The notes under the pieces: model-generated
The model's database searches: none
Seen by the model: only the letters and a program-made list of their open reading frames with translations
Told to the model about the DNA's origin: nothing
In this document: positions 50,130 through 63,125 of the stretch, in pieces
Layout of the letters: each line of letters begins with the position of its first letter
Position numbering within the stretch: the first letter of the stretch is position 1
Translations under genes and position numbers: made by a program
NCBI RefSeq assembly: GCF_905475345.1
Contig: NC_066599.1
Span: forward strand, 3,121,001 to 3,185,000
Reading direction: 5' to 3'
DNA: 64,000 nt
Source: Vespula vulgaris
Taxonomy: Eukaryota; Arthropoda; Insecta; Hymenoptera; Vespidae

Positions 50130-50270
50130 CATGTTGTCACAACTCGTCAACAATCAATGAGAATCAATGAGAATCAATTGATATATTGAAAGATGCTTTA
50201 TATTAGAAAATATATATTAATAAACTGTGATTAACGTGACGACGAAGCTATATTACGATCTTTTGCAGTA
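50130..50270 (-). pseudogene. Decayed exon-1 copy M5
   Basis: ATTGATATATTG, TATTAGAAAATATATATTAATAA and TGATTAACG...GACGACGAAGC align with the other exon-1 regions, but the GTAAT donor is lost (ATAAACTGTGATT here). Confidence 0.4.
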
Positions 50271-52500
50271 CACACGAATTACTTTTTCAGATTTTCGATA
50301 CAGGCTTTATTTTCTATGAAAATTACTCTTAAGAATCATTTATTTTTTTACATAGGAACTCTTAATAAACCACGTCTATAATAATAATGGCGATATTCGT
50401 AAAGAGTGGCAGATTTGAATTGTACGTGAGAAATATTACGATAACAAAAAATTACGTAATAAATCTTTACAAAATCTCTTCAATAAACTGTTACATATTA
50501 ATTAATAATTCTCGTATGATATAATCCTTAAATTATTAACACTTATTATTTTGAATTAACTATTTATAAAAATTAAAAATTCAGTGCACTTTTTATAAAT
50601 ATTCTATAATTACGAGCCTGTGAAGCCCTATCGACTCGCCATCTAGTGTTGAAAAAAAGCACTAATTACTAAATTGGAACATAATTGTATTAATTATCAA
50701 ATTATTGCAGTTGTAATTTTATTAGTCAAATAATAATGTTGTCAGAACATTTCGTAAAACTAGTCTTTCGTGCAAGTGAATATACATAATAATATATGAT
50801 AATATTAACAATATGTTACATTCATATTATTAATTGAGACGATTTCTTTTATTTAAATACAAAAAAAGAAATATTAATATATTTCACGAAATTTCGAATA
50901 TGTACACGAATATAAGTGCTTATCAGAGATAAACCCCGTGTGTGTGTGTGTGTGCATATCTTTTCTCCGTTTAGTTTATCATAACAATTGGATATCAATA
51001 TTACTTGAAAGCAATTTTTTCTCTAATTTTTTTTCACCTGCACGGCCTTGATGTTCTTCAGGTAAAGTAAAGAATTTTAATGACTGCATGGTATGATAAT
51101 ACTAAATACCATTATTTCTTCAAATGACCAAGTATTTATTATCTATATCTCATTATAATTATAAGGTTAGACGATTTAAAAAAAAAAAAAACAAATGAAT
51201 CGTTTTTGCGCGAAAAATATTTTGTATTTGTGGAAACATCAACGTTGTGCGCATGCGCATAGTTCAGAGGGAATATCGCTTACGTAGCAAGCTCGTAACA
51301 TCAGTCTGCGCGTTCACAGCATACGAAATTAGATCGTAATTAACAAAGATAACCTGCATTCAATAATAATAATAACCTACGAAGGATTCACTCTCTCATC
51401 TTACTTAATCGTTTAAATAATTTACTTATTATTATAAATTCAAAATATCTTTACGTTCTATCAATATCATGTTTCTATCTTAAAAGTTATTTATAAAAAT
51501 TGTTCGTCATCTTTGTTATCCATGAAACATTTTTGTTTTTCGAGATAAGACGATATTAATAACAACACCGTAGACTAATTTTAATCACGAATAAGGTTAA
51601 TACATATCTGTATTCCGAATCAGATTCTGATAGATAATTAATAGATAATGAGGCTAGATCCTAAGAGAGATCAGATAATGGAAAGACGTGTGTACAATGT
51701 ATCACACACACACACACACATATTATACATTAGTTTATCTATGTATATGTCAGCGTAGATGTGCATATGCTATTTCAAGATAAGACTATAAGAGCATCAT
51801 TTTCAAAGGACTTACGTAATTATAGAACTACGACGTTAGCTACGATCCTTCGCAGTAGGTTTTTTTACGATTAATTAATTATCGACCTAAAAACCTCGTC
51901 TACGTACTAGAAGCGTAAAGTAAAAGAAGGGCTGATAAAGACAGAAAGAAGAAAAATAAGGAAGAACGAATAGTTTATGTAAATAAACTAACAAGGACGT
52001 TCCTTCGTAATTCGATCTCGAATCCGTCGGCTATGTAATAAAAAAAGAAATAACATAATGTATGTGGTTGATGTTAACATTCGACAATATTTCATTCGAT
52101 TAACAAATAAAATTAGTTACTTAGTCATACATTTAATTACATAATGAAAAGTTTCGTCGACATTGACGAATTACTCCGTAGACACGCGTATCATTGACTA
52201 ACCTCTTCGTAGATATGTCACGAATCATCAATAACTTATTTGGTAAATGCACACTGTAAAATGTCGAGTGATCATTACTCCAAATAATAATCAAATAATT
52301 AGTTTAATCGTTAATTGCAATTGATAATGATTATAATTGATTTCGATTATAATCGTTGATTGAATTAGTCTACGGTGTTGTTATTAACGTCGTCTCATGA
52401 GAACAATGTTTTCGTTTAATTCATGACGTTGTATCGTATCAATCCGATACTGTTGGAGTTCACGAAGTGTTCTGTTTAAAACGCATTACGAGAGACAACA
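50271..52500. other. Upstream region of HS6ST, no gene recognised
   Basis: AT-rich with no protein-like frame. It contains the NRF1/Ewg-type palindrome listed separately and a (CA)n tract near 51703-51720. It may contain distal promoter or 5' untranslated exons of the sulfotransferase gene. Confidence 0.45.
51248..51259. promoter_or_regulatory. NRF1/Ewg-type palindrome
   Basis: TGCGCATGCGCA is a perfect match to the NRF1 (insect Ewg) consensus. It lies in a locally CpG-rich 60-bp stretch about 1.85 kb upstream of the HS6ST start, so it may mark a promoter. Confidence 0.55.
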
Positions 52501-52520
52501 GAGGAACGACCAAACGCGAC

Positions 52521-52549
52521 ATACATACATACATACATACATACATACA
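52521..52549. repeat. (CATA)n microsatellite
   Basis: Seven tandem ATAC/CATA units upstream of the sulfotransferase gene. Confidence 0.9.
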
Positions 52550-53102
52550 ACATATAACAAAAGGAATGGAATGGTATATACGATCGCTAAATTTGAAGAT
52601 ATGTAAATAATGGTTTCCTTACCCATCGGAAGTTGATCACACTCTTCAGAATTTTAAATAGGAACAAATAAGGAATGGAGAAAAAGAAGATTTTGAAAAA
52701 GGGATAAGAAACGTTCATAAAGGTTCCGTTATGAGTTACGTTGCTGGATGAAGGAGCAGAGGCAGCAGATCGTGTATCGAGATAAGTAACGAAGAGGGAG
52801 AAGGAGAAGGAGAAGTGGAAAGAGAAAGAAAAAAAGATGAAAAAAGCAAGGAGATTTCACGTATAAATATACACTCCTCGAACGTATAGAAGGGAGCATA
52901 GGCGAATGGTCAAGGAAGCGAAGTAAATAAAAGAAAGAAAAAAGGAAAAGAAAAGCGCGCGGATAGTACGTAGTGGGGGTATAAGATCGGAGCCATCTGT
53001 CATGGCCGATACTCGGTGCGTGGATGTAGTTTTGGTCGGTCCGTGTCGGCGCGCGGAGCGTCCTACTGCTGGTGTTGCAGTGAAAAAAGATGGGCCGAAA
53101 TA

Positions 53103-56007
53103 ATGGGCAGACGGTTAAGCGAAGAAGGCGTTAGCGATCTGACGATCCTCGTACCGGACGATTTTTTCGATAAGTCCGGGACGATGGAGTCACGGCCACG
53201 ACGAAGTCGATTACGGAGCGTCGTCGGGATATGTTTCTTTCTCGCTTTAACCGGGATCGTATATCTTGGTTACTTTTGTCCGGATCACGTGTGTGCCCTG
53301 ACCAATCGACAGGACGTCAAGGATTCCGCGAGAATTCCAGAGGGTCTCTCTCTTGGAGCACCCGCAGCTGCCTTGTCTTCTGTTTCCATCGAGCTTGACA
53401 AGAACGGTCTCTTTTCTGTACATCCTGCGTTTAAGCTTCAAAGTATACAGGGAAGCCTTGGATACGATGATGTCTTTGCCAATGATACTTTTCAATTTGA
53501 CATCAATGCTCATGACGTCATGGTTTTCCTGCATATTCAAAAGACAGGTAAACCTTCTGTCAGAATAGATAAAGCTGTGTACACTTATCTTATGTAAACT
53601 CGCAAATGTGCTCATTTGTTTTATCTGTCTTATTCGTAACCAATATTTCTTTGAGATGGATCCTCTCAGTATTGCATCGATTATAGGTTCTATGTTAAGA
53701 TTCTGTGTTAAGTTATATTTTAGAGCTTAACCATAGATTTCTTTGGCTAAAGGCCAAAGCAATGCAATAGCATAATAAAAGCATGGAAACTTCCCTTCTG
53801 ACCATTGTGTAGTCAAACCTATGCATTATTCATTAGGCATCCTCAAACCTGTAGGTTCTATCTTAGAAAGAAAGAGAATAATTCAAAGATGTTTAGTTGT
53901 TTAGTATGCTGTAGGCTTATGTCTTCCCTTGATTATCTACAGTTTTCCTTCCCTTATTTTTTTTCTATTAAAGAATAAGAATTAAGTATATGTATTATCT
54001 GTAATAATGTAGTATTTATGTTGCTGAAAAAAACATTTATATATTTTATAGCTAATTTGTATTGCTAATGGCTTTCTGTTAAAGGGGGAACATTGTTTGG
54101 TAAACATCTAGTAAGAGATCTGGATCTGCAGAGACCATGTTCTTGCCAGAGAAGACGTAAGCGCTGCCTTTGTTTCCGTCCAAATCGCAATGAAAATTGG
54201 CTTTTTTCTCGGTACTCTACTGGTTGGAAGTGTGGGTTACATGCTGACTGGACTGAATTAACTAGTTGCGTTGATTCTGAGTTGAATAAAATTGAAGGGG
54301 AAGGAATTAAGCGTAGATATTTTTACATAACTATCATAAGAGATCCTGTTGCACGTTATTTGTCTGAATTTCGACATGTGCAAAGAGGTGCAACATGGAG
54401 AGGTGCACGTCATTGGTGTGGAGGAACTCAAGCTAATATACCACAGTGTTATAATGGACCTAGTTGGCAAGGAGTTAGTTTAGAACAGGTGATATTAATA
54501 TATTAAATAGTAATATAAAAAAACTAAAAGTATACATTCTGCTCATAAATTATTTGTTAAAAAAAAGAACCAATTGCAAATATTCCAAATATGAGAAAAA
54601 CTATATTTTACAAGTATACTATTACAACACAGTTTTATTTTTTATCTGTAGTTTTTCCATCTTATTGTTTTGCATAAATAAAATCCTTGTTAAATGACTT
54701 GTTATTATGCTCATGAATTCAAGGTCTTCTAAATAATTAAATACTGCAAAGAGTCATTATATATGGATAATTCATGCTTTAAGATAAAACAAATAAAAAA
54801 TTTAAATAAAGCTGATATATTGCTTAACTCTCTATGCAATGATATATGATAAAAAGTAAGGTTGTAGCTCTTTGATTGATTAAAATTATTGTTTGTACAG
54901 TTTATGGAGTGCCCATACAATTTGGCAAGCAATCGTCAAACAAGAATGCTGGCTGATTTGTCAATAGTTGGTTGTTACAACTCTACGCTTAGCAGCTTGG
55001 ACAGGGATCGTCTTATGTTGGCTAGTGCCAAACATAATTTACAATTTATGCCTTTCTTCATGTTGACTGAGTACCAGAAAGTAAGAATTAGAAAGTTACA
55101 ATATAAAATTTGCATGAAAGCATGTTATTAATATTATTAGTAATTTATCTAAATTATTCTTTTGATATATTTATAATGATACTGTAATAGTGGAACAGTT
55201 CAAATAACAATAATTTACAAGTTTTATATTTCATTTGAATTTTTCGAATCTTCTATTAATTTTTCATTTGGTAACTGTACTAATAGTATAAAATGTAACT
55301 TGTTTTATTGTTTCATTGTTCATCTGAATGTTTAAATTTATACATGTAACATTTCTTAATGTCAAAGAATTCTATATATATTTCTCTTATCATTATATAG
55401 TTGAATTCATGGGCTTAAAGTTTAGCTAGGCTTAAAGTAAATATTTATGTTTCTCTGTTTACCTTTAACATATGTGAACCATAAGTGTATTCTGTGAGCT
55501 TGTTGCCTTTAAAATTTTTTTTTGCTTGCAGGTTTATTTTTATTACCAAGTAATAATTTTTCATGCTTATATGCTATAATTTTTAATATAATATAAAAGA
55601 AAATATTTCAATTATAAATGTGTTAATATTATATGAAATAATGTCTTATGTTAAAGTTAAGATTTATAAACAATTATTAAAAATATTAGGTGGGCCAGTA
55701 TTCATTTGAAGAAACGTTTGGAATGAGATTTGCTGTTGCATTCGAACAGCATAATGCCACCCTTAGTGCAGCTACTATGGCCACTCTTAACCCAGAACAA
55801 TTAGATGCAGTGCGTAGACTTAACAAATTGGATCTGGAACTGTATGATTTTGCAAAGAAACTTGCATTTCAAAGATTTAGAAGACTCAAAGATCGCGATC
55901 CTTACTTCGTGCAACGATTTCAGCACCTTGGAGAATTACCCTCCAGACAAAGTGCCACAGAATTTAATTGGGACTCTGTTATTGAAGATACAACAGATAA
56001 CGAATAA
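53103..56007 (+). CDS. HS6ST: Heparan sulfate 6-O-sulfotransferase
   Basis: Coding exons 53103-53547, 54085-54488, 54901-55080 and 55690-56007 join in phase to 448 residues, the usual size for the family. The enzyme transfers sulfate from PAPS to the 6-O position of glucosamine in heparan sulfate in the Golgi. It has a short cytoplasmic tail, a signal anchor (about 39-58, SVVGICFFLALTGIVYLGYF), the 5'-phosphosulfate loop HIQKTGGT (about 143-151, split by intron 1) and the 3'-phosphate motif IIRDPVARYLSEFRH (about 234-249). The HIQKTGG lysine is present and the conserved HWCGG-type cysteines follow. I chose the ATG at 53103 because upstream in-frame codons contain no ATG. Exon 4 opens with GTG after an ATATTAG acceptor. 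It ends TTDNE-TAA. Confidence 0.93.
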
Positions 56008-56253
56008 TATGTGAGTATATTGACAGACATTATCGATGCTTCGCATTCGCGAATAAATACAGCGGTTGCACTGGATCTGAGTATCTCAGGGAAAATGCCC
56101 TTGGAACAGAATGCTTTATATACATATAGTTATCAGACGCATTTGTTGCGTGAATTTTACCAAAAGTGTTGTAGAATTTTACATGGACAAGACCAAAGAG
56201 AGCTCCAAGAACCTTGGTATTATCCTTGGTACTTTTTCAGTGGTTTCATGTAA
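56008..56253 (+). other. In-frame open extension beyond the HS6ST stop codon
   Basis: Immediately after the HS6ST TAA the same frame stays open for 82 more codons (TAT GTG AGT ...) to the next stop at 56251-56253, with a mixed and protein-like composition (for example REFYQKCCRILHGQDQREL). TAA followed by T is not a favourable readthrough context. It may be chance or a remnant of a longer C terminus. Confidence 0.25.
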
Positions 56254-59200
56254 GAATAGAAGTCAGATAATTATAAAAACAAACAAACAAACTTTATATA
56301 TTCTTAAAACATTTGCAAACACTCTGTGAAAGCTCTTCCATATATGTACATGGCTAATATAACTTTGCTTATAATGCTGAGAACCAGCTATAAAAGTACT
56401 GATTTTTCTTCTATATGTGAATATTAGTTCATGAATGGGATTGCATCTATATTTGTTAAAACAAACTTTTATAATAGATACACATGTAGAATTATAACAT
56501 TTTATGCGTTCAACAGGATTCAAGGGATTTGTACAAAGAATTAGGAATAGAACTTCTATTTTATTGTGATAAAATCTTCATATCTTTATATATGTGCACT
56601 TTAAAATGTAGTTTCAATACTGAGAAAAATCATAATTTCTTCAATCATAAAAAGATAAGGTTCTATTTTATTTTTACCAATCTCACTCTTGTCTAATATA
56701 TTTATCTAAAAATATCATTCTTATATAAATATAGAGTTATTTGACATTTCAAAAACATTAATATATCTAATATGTGAATTACAAGATTTATTATATCACA
56801 TATTACAAAAATACATTTTACAAGTATATATCTTTTTGTAAGTAAAAATATATAGATATTACATCTTTTTAAATATGGTATTAGCTTTTCTAGGATATGA
56901 CCGCAAATAATTACAGATTTGATTAGATATAGAAGTTTTAAATAAATTATCTCTCAGTTTGAATGCATTTATAAGGAAGAGTTACATACAAATGAATAAT
57001 ACTTATGATGACAGCACTTTTAATTAATACAGGATTAATGCAAGTACAGTTTTATATCTCAAACAATTTAGCTTTTGGCTTAGGGTTGTGACATCTAGTT
57101 ATTAAGTATATGTTTCGAACTATTATTATTATTTCAAAATAATTATTTATCGATTACTTTTAATCATTACAATATAATACACACAACCTGTGTGGAAACA
57201 AAAACATTTGATATTATATCATATAAACATATAACCCTTGGTCCTGAGAACAAAAGAAAGATCTCAAATCATTGTTTTATCTCTCTTTAGATTCATGAAT
57301 AGTGTGATGAATTATATTAAAAATTATCTAACATTTTATCAATTTTAGACATAATGATAATTTTAATTGGTAGTAGAGCTTTTTAATAAATCATATATAG
57401 ATTATAAATTACTTTTGTAAATACATCAAAAGATATATATTTTGTAATTGGATTATTTGCATTGTCAAGGAAATGGTATTAGGTTTATTAAAAACAATTT
57501 ACATAGTTTAAGTGATAAGATTTTTATGAAAGAAATTAGTGACAGAGGCAATACATCTGATAATTATCATGATATTGAATAATAAATATTTAATTATATA
57601 ATTATGATAAAACAGCAACTTGGTTTAGTATGTAGTATTTCTGATAAAACGATCAAATGGCGTCCAAAACAATGAGTGCAGTCTGGTAGAATTACTTAAT
57701 ATATAATATGCGTAACTTTTAAATAATTTAATGAAATGAAGTTATAGATATATTGGTCACTAATTATATCTCTCAAAATAAAATGGAAAGCGTGTTAAAT
57801 TTAATTAATTATTAATAATTACTGCCTAATGAGAATTATGTGCAATACAATTCGCTGGGTTACCATTATAAATATTTCATATCATCCAGTCATAAACTAA
57901 ATGTAATATATCTTATACCTTTTTAGCAAATATTTTATATATCATTAAGGCATAGGTTGCAAGGGCTCTCTTGGATATATTAATGTTGGTCTCTCGAATG
58001 AACACAATATTCCTATAATAAAAAAAAAAAAAATAATAATAATAATAAAATGAAATAAAAAAAAAAAATACTAGTAAACCAGTGCCATGAAATTGCTATT
58101 TTACACATTATAAATATGTCTATAAAAAATACATAAATTAATGTTTAATGGGATTAAATCAAGTATAGGTAGAGATGATAGTTGCCATCAACAATAATAA
58201 ATTGTAAATTTGTGTGATGTGTATTTTACAATATAATTTATATATCTCTCATATTAAGAGTCATATACAGAGTCACGAGTAAGAAAGGGTTAAGTAACAT
58301 ACAACGATTTCTTGGTTTCTTTTTTTTAAATTTAGATTTCATTAATCTCAATATTAATTTAGCTAGATATAACTCTGTATATAGCTCTAACTTAAGTTAT
58401 TACAAAAGCACATTGTTTTCAATCGAATGACCTACTTATAAAAATACATAATAATTTATAGAAATACATAAACATATAATTTTCATAAAAATAATATTAA
58501 GGACCAAAGATTTACTATGTTTTGCAAGTATTTAAAATGCTTGCAGTACAATCATAAAAACAACCTTTTATATGTGACACAAAAAATGCTCATTATATGT
58601 ACAGTAAGCAGAAAGCAAATTTAATGCAAGGTTGCATTTCTAAATGCATCGAAGAATTTATCTCATTATAATACAAATCATTAATTCTATATTACTCTGT
58701 ATAAACAAAGTTATTTCTTACCGACATTTGGGATAATTATAACATTTAATAACTGTGTCACACAATATTAATAACAAAATTAATAACAAATTTTATCAGT
58801 TTCCTTAATTTTGGAAAATCTCATATTTTATTAATTGCCTTTCGACTAATGTCTTACAATTTCTTTGTAATTGTAACAAGATTTAGTGTATTATGTAAAG
58901 AAAACCAATTAAGGTTAAAATTTTTTGTGCATTACTTGGGATTGTTAATTATTTTTAATATTTATGTAATTATATATAAAGATACGCATATATACTCAAT
59001 ATATTAGTTTGGATCAAAAATTAGCTTTAATGTTTTAAATTTTCGGTATCTAAATATGTTATAAATTTATTGTCAATGAAAAAAGCCATGACACTAGCCC
59101 ATTAAAGCAAATAAGAATAGGCCTAAGATGTTGGTATTTTATTAGTAATATCAGTGTATATAGTATCATACCGTTATTTCATTACAAATCAATAATTATA

Positions 59201-59620
59201 CATAAAGATTCGTGTAAACATGATACACATACATATGTAAATAATTTCGCGTGTGCAGTAAACAAAACATCATTAATAATAATTAATGATCAATCTACTA
59301 TTGTACGATTACATATATACATGAGGCATACATATTATATTGTTATTATGATTTATTAAACTCTCTGTTGCTAAACAACCAAATTGGAAGTTTAGTAACA
59401 GTAATAAATATGGAATATATGTATACCAAGTTTAAGTATACTGCTAACTTTGTCTCTAAAATGAATGTTGTAAACTTTTTAATTTTAATAAAACTAAGAA
59501 GGTCTCAACAAATTGCACAGATTTACTTCTAATAAGATTATTAAACTATTAATATACTCGCGAAATAAAAAAATGAAACTGTAAGTATTAGACAAAATGT
59601 TTATTTTGCAGTTGCTAATT

Positions 59621-59662
<42 letters not shown>

Positions 59663-59850
59663 TATATATATATTACATTATAATAAAGATTTTTTATTCA
59701 TGTTATTGTATATAATCTTTAACTGCAGATAGAATTATATATAATTATCGCAACATTTGTTCGCGTTTAGAATGGACAAAATGTACTTTGAGTGAACAAT
59801 TTAAAACTGTCTGATAATTAGCCATTTCAATATTATACACATTGTGTGTA
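56254..59850. other. HS6ST 3' untranslated region and convergent spacer
   Basis: About 3.6 kb of AT-rich DNA without a protein-like frame between HS6ST and the convergent SPRYD7 gene. Many AATAAA-type signals are present. A TA tract lies at 59624-59656. A TTTATT at about 59692 could serve as the minus-strand polyadenylation signal of SPRYD7. Confidence 0.5.
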
Positions 59851-59853
59851 TCG

Positions 59854-60943
59854 TTAAAGTAACGATTGTTCTACCATTATTTTTTCAAAACCCATTGGTG
59901 GAGGATGAGTAAAATTATCCAGAATTAAATCTAGTATAGCTCCGTCGTCAACTGAAAGTTTTATCATAATATAATTTTTATAATATAAAATAATAATATT
60001 AATCATTGTAAAATTATATGAAGATAAAATTGAAACAGACCATAAAGCACAGGATAAATAGTGCCTTTGATACCAATGATTGGGGCTTCCAAAGATTTTC
60101 CGTTAACATAAAAATTTAATTCTATGTGATCATAGGATACTCCCTAGAAGATTACAGGTTATTTTTGTACTACATTTTTTTGCAAATCATATAACTTATA
60201 ATTCTTACAACAATATCTCCTTCTTGAACAGGATTTTGAATCTTGTGCAACTCTTGTTGATTGTGCCTTAAAATGCCATCGGAATTAAGAGCCCAACTTT
60301 CATTGTCACTTCCTCCAATCGCAGTATTAAGATTTGTAGATTTGTTAGCTAATCCAATAGCCCATATTCCACTTTGTTGTACTTTAACTTCAAAATAACT
60401 CTTGCTTTGGGCAAGAGGTACATTTGTTAAGGCACCACCACGTCCGCAAACTCTTAAACCTTTTCTGACTATAACTACTTCATGTCCTGAGAATTCAAAT
60501 CATGTAACTGCATCAGGATAGTAATGAAATTGAAAAAACATATTCCTTTGTAATAATTTTCCTACTTTGGTTAGACTCGACACAAAAAGATTGTCATTAC
60601 CAACCAAATACTAAATCAATATTCATTGTTATTTGTTTTTTATAATCTTAATTCTTTTGATATTTATTATTGATAAAATATATTATAAACGACAAACTTC
60701 AAACGTAACATTAAATTTTAAATATAATAAATTCTATTTTGACAGATGTCAATGAAAAGATTAATAGATACGTAGAGATATATTTCCTGCAAATGATTAG
60801 ATTTACTTGAAAAATTTTTCTTCGAAAAAATGATGATTACCCATATGAGTAGTATCCAAAGTAATCGGATTTGGTTCTTTTTTTGGAATTTGGTTTGCTG
60901 TGAATCCAATACCATCAAAACAATTTCTCAAACAGCAAAACAT
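59854..60943 (-). CDS. SPRYD7: SPRY domain-containing protein 7
   Basis: Minus-strand coding exons 60841-60943, 60209-60486, 60041-60143 and 59854-59951 splice in phase to 193 residues, against 196 in human SPRYD7 (CLLD6). It starts MFCCLRNCFDGIGF and contains the SPRY core: HEVVIVRKGLRVCGRGGAL, KSYFEVKVQQSGIWAIGLA, QEGDIVGVSYDHIELNFYVN and GTIYPVLYVDDGAILDLILD, ending FTHPPPMGFEKIMVEQSLL. SPRY domains are protein-binding folds; the cellular role of SPRYD7 is not established. I take the ATG at 60943 rather than an upstream in-frame Met because the family begins with this Cys-rich segment. The gene converges on HS6ST and lies about 600 bp downstream of eL33 on the same strand. Confidence 0.92.
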
Positions 60944-61520
60944 CTTTTTTTTTAATCTTTTGACCGATCTATTCAAAAAAGTAAACACAACATCGTATCA
61001 TTCGCATGAGGAAAACATTAATTTTTCCTCCACGAAAGGTGATTTATACAAATTTTTGTTCACTCTTTATCACTTTATTTCACGGAAATACCGATGAGAT
61101 CGTTAAATATATTAACAAAGCACAGTGTTTTGTAGAAAATTAGCAGGTACTTTTATACTCTGAAAGTTCGTGCGACTTATTCAAAACTTGTGTGTGTAGT
61201 AACAAAATGGCTTCCCTATTGACACATTTAATCGATATTACCCTTTCTTTCTTATTCTTCTTACATTTTTATACGACGAAAAAAATAGAAAAAAAAAAAA
61301 CAATTAAATTATTACTTTTCAATATGCATTAACTTTTTTATAATAAGAAATTATTTAGATTCGTAAAACGTTAAATACAAATTGAAGGTTAAGTCTTGCA
61401 ATATTTACGTTGCACGCAATTTCGATGCATAGCAAATTTTAATCATTATTTCTCAAATAAGATAGGTTTACTTATTAGGAAGGGAATACAAATAATATTA
61501 CAAGGTTATAAACCAAATTG
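60944..61520 (-). promoter_or_regulatory. SPRYD7 promoter region and eL33 terminator spacer
   Basis: About 600 bp between the SPRYD7 start and the eL33 stop. It must hold the SPRYD7 promoter and the eL33 cleavage site. No core element was firmly identified. Confidence 0.35.
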
Positions 61521-61523
61521 GTA

Positions 61524-61533
61524 TTTATTTATT
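61524..61533 (-). terminator. eL33 polyadenylation signals
   Basis: Two overlapping TTTATT motifs (AATAAA on the minus strand) begin only 12-16 nt past the stop codon, implying a very short 3' untranslated region, as is common in ribosomal protein genes. Confidence 0.6.
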
Positions 61534-61544
61534 TATGTATGAAT

Positions 61545-62140
61545 TTATACTCTGCTAGGATACAGCATCTGTAATATAATAAGAGAAAAATATATATCTA
61601 TATAGAATGTTAGGATTTATAGTTTATATTTGAAGAACGTATACTTACAATTCTAATGCGGTGACCCATAGCCTTGGCTGGTAAATTTCTTTTAAACTTA
61701 GCACGAACTGAACCACTAGTACCATGAGGACGTGTTACTTTACCCCAAATAGCTCTTACTTTTGTTTTCTTTGTTGTCTTTCCAGGAACAGGTGTCCTAT
61801 TCTTAGCCTGGAAAAATAAATATTCATAACTACACGTTCTTATTGTCAGAATATAATAATATTTTTATATTGCGACACTCACTTTGTATACATAAACACA
61901 TTTCTTTCCTATATAGAAATCGGAATCACTTTTTGTTCTAGCGCCTTCAACCTTTAAAAGGGCAGTATGTTCATGTTGATTACGAAGACCACGCTTGTAA
62001 CCAGTAAAAATAGCTTTTGCATAAAGACGTCCATGTCTCTTAAAAGGCCTCTTTTTCAAAGGAACAGGTTCTGAAGCCTTTTCTACTGGCTTCTTCGAAG
62101 CCTTTGTTTTAGATTTAGGAGCTGCAACTGTGTCTGCCAT
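61545..62140 (-). CDS. RpL35A: Ribosomal protein eL33 (RpL35A)
   Basis: Three minus-strand coding exons (61883-62140, 61649-61807 and a 24-bp last exon 61545-61568) join in phase to 146 residues. After a lysine- and proline-rich N-terminal extension of about 37 residues, typical of insect eL33, the conserved body runs HGRLYAKAIFTGYKRGLRNQ, HTALLKVEGA, FYIGKKCVYVYK, RAIWGKVTRPHGTSGSVRAK and ends MGHRIRIMLYPSRV. eL33 is a component of the large cytosolic ribosomal subunit. The ATG at 62140 is chosen over an upstream in-frame Met because a TTTTCACAG acceptor lies two bases before it, so the start lies just inside a second exon. The donors are GTGAGT and GTAAGT. Confidence 0.95.
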
Positions 62141-62596
62141 TTCTGTGAAAAGTTTATCGCAATAAGAAAAATACAAAGAAATATAAATGTTATTTATATA
62201 TCATATATATTCAATTCCATAAGTATAAACTTTTTTGAGTAAAACTCATTAGATTGAGTTTTTTGAAGCCTCTACTATATGTATGAAGTTAATGTATTAT
62301 TTTTTTTAACAACAAAGAGACAAATTGAAATCTATGAAAATATTATTTTATGATAGAAGATCAAATCATTATTTCACATGTTTTTTATGTTATATGTTGA
62401 CGACACAAACACCGTAACATGCACGTATTTCGAATCTGTCGAGATCGAGAGATCATTTGCAAAATGTTGTTAAATAAAACTTCGAATTGCACGTTAACTT
62501 CACATCAAACAAAATCTCATTATTATTTATCTATTTTTTTCATTAATTACAGATATTTTTATAAATAATTACAGAGCACACAGGGAAGAAACGTAC

Positions 62597-62635
62597 CGGA
62601 TATTTATCATGAACTAAAAGAAACAGGAAACTCTG
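62597..62635 (-). promoter_or_regulatory. Probable non-coding first exon of RpL35A with TOP-like start
   Basis: On the minus strand a pyrimidine-rich TTTCCTGTTTCTTTT tract (62617-62632) is followed by an exon-like piece ending ATCCG at 62597 and a GTACGT donor. This is the arrangement expected of a 5' TOP ribosomal protein mRNA with an intron before the ATG. The exact start is not determined. Confidence 0.45.
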
Positions 62636-62774
62636 ACCCTCTGGCGAAGATATTTTCAACAAAAATTTGATTTTACCGACCGAACCAATATATTTAAACT
62701 ATAGATGTCGCTAAAGGTTTATTTCTTGTAATGGTTCTAAGGAACTATTTTGCGTAATTGGCGGATTAAGAGTG

Positions 62775-62806
62775 ATGTCTTCTTTCGACTTCTACAAGAT
62801 TTCCAG
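62775..62806 (+). CDS. Possible first coding exon of a divergent gene
   Basis: ATG at 62775 opens MSSFDFYKIS and runs to a CAG/GTTAGT donor at 62806, about 140 bp from the inferred RpL35A start on the other strand. The continuation is not found in this window, so it may lie beyond the right edge. Short and unproven. Confidence 0.3.
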
Positions 62807-63089
62807 GTTAGTTTTTTTTTTTTTGACAATTTTCTTTTTAATATTATAAATTTCGATGTTTTTAAAATTTATCTACGAGACATGTGTAATCTATCTGTAT
62901 AGAGAAAAAGTAATATTAACGATACGATACTCAATTCGCTTTATAATTTTTTTCTTTTTCTGTTTTTTGTTTCTATATAACCACATAAATTCTTTGCGAT
63001 TTGTCCGAACGAACATTCGACGTGTTGTTTTATTTTGATGTAAGATAATATGTGATTACTATTAATGAAATGTTCAACAATTATTACGA

Positions 63090-63125
<36 letters not shown>

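Noticed and set aside
53016..53102. N-terminal extension of HS6ST
   Set aside because: The open frame upstream has no ATG; it begins with GTG. The first in-frame ATG is at 53103.
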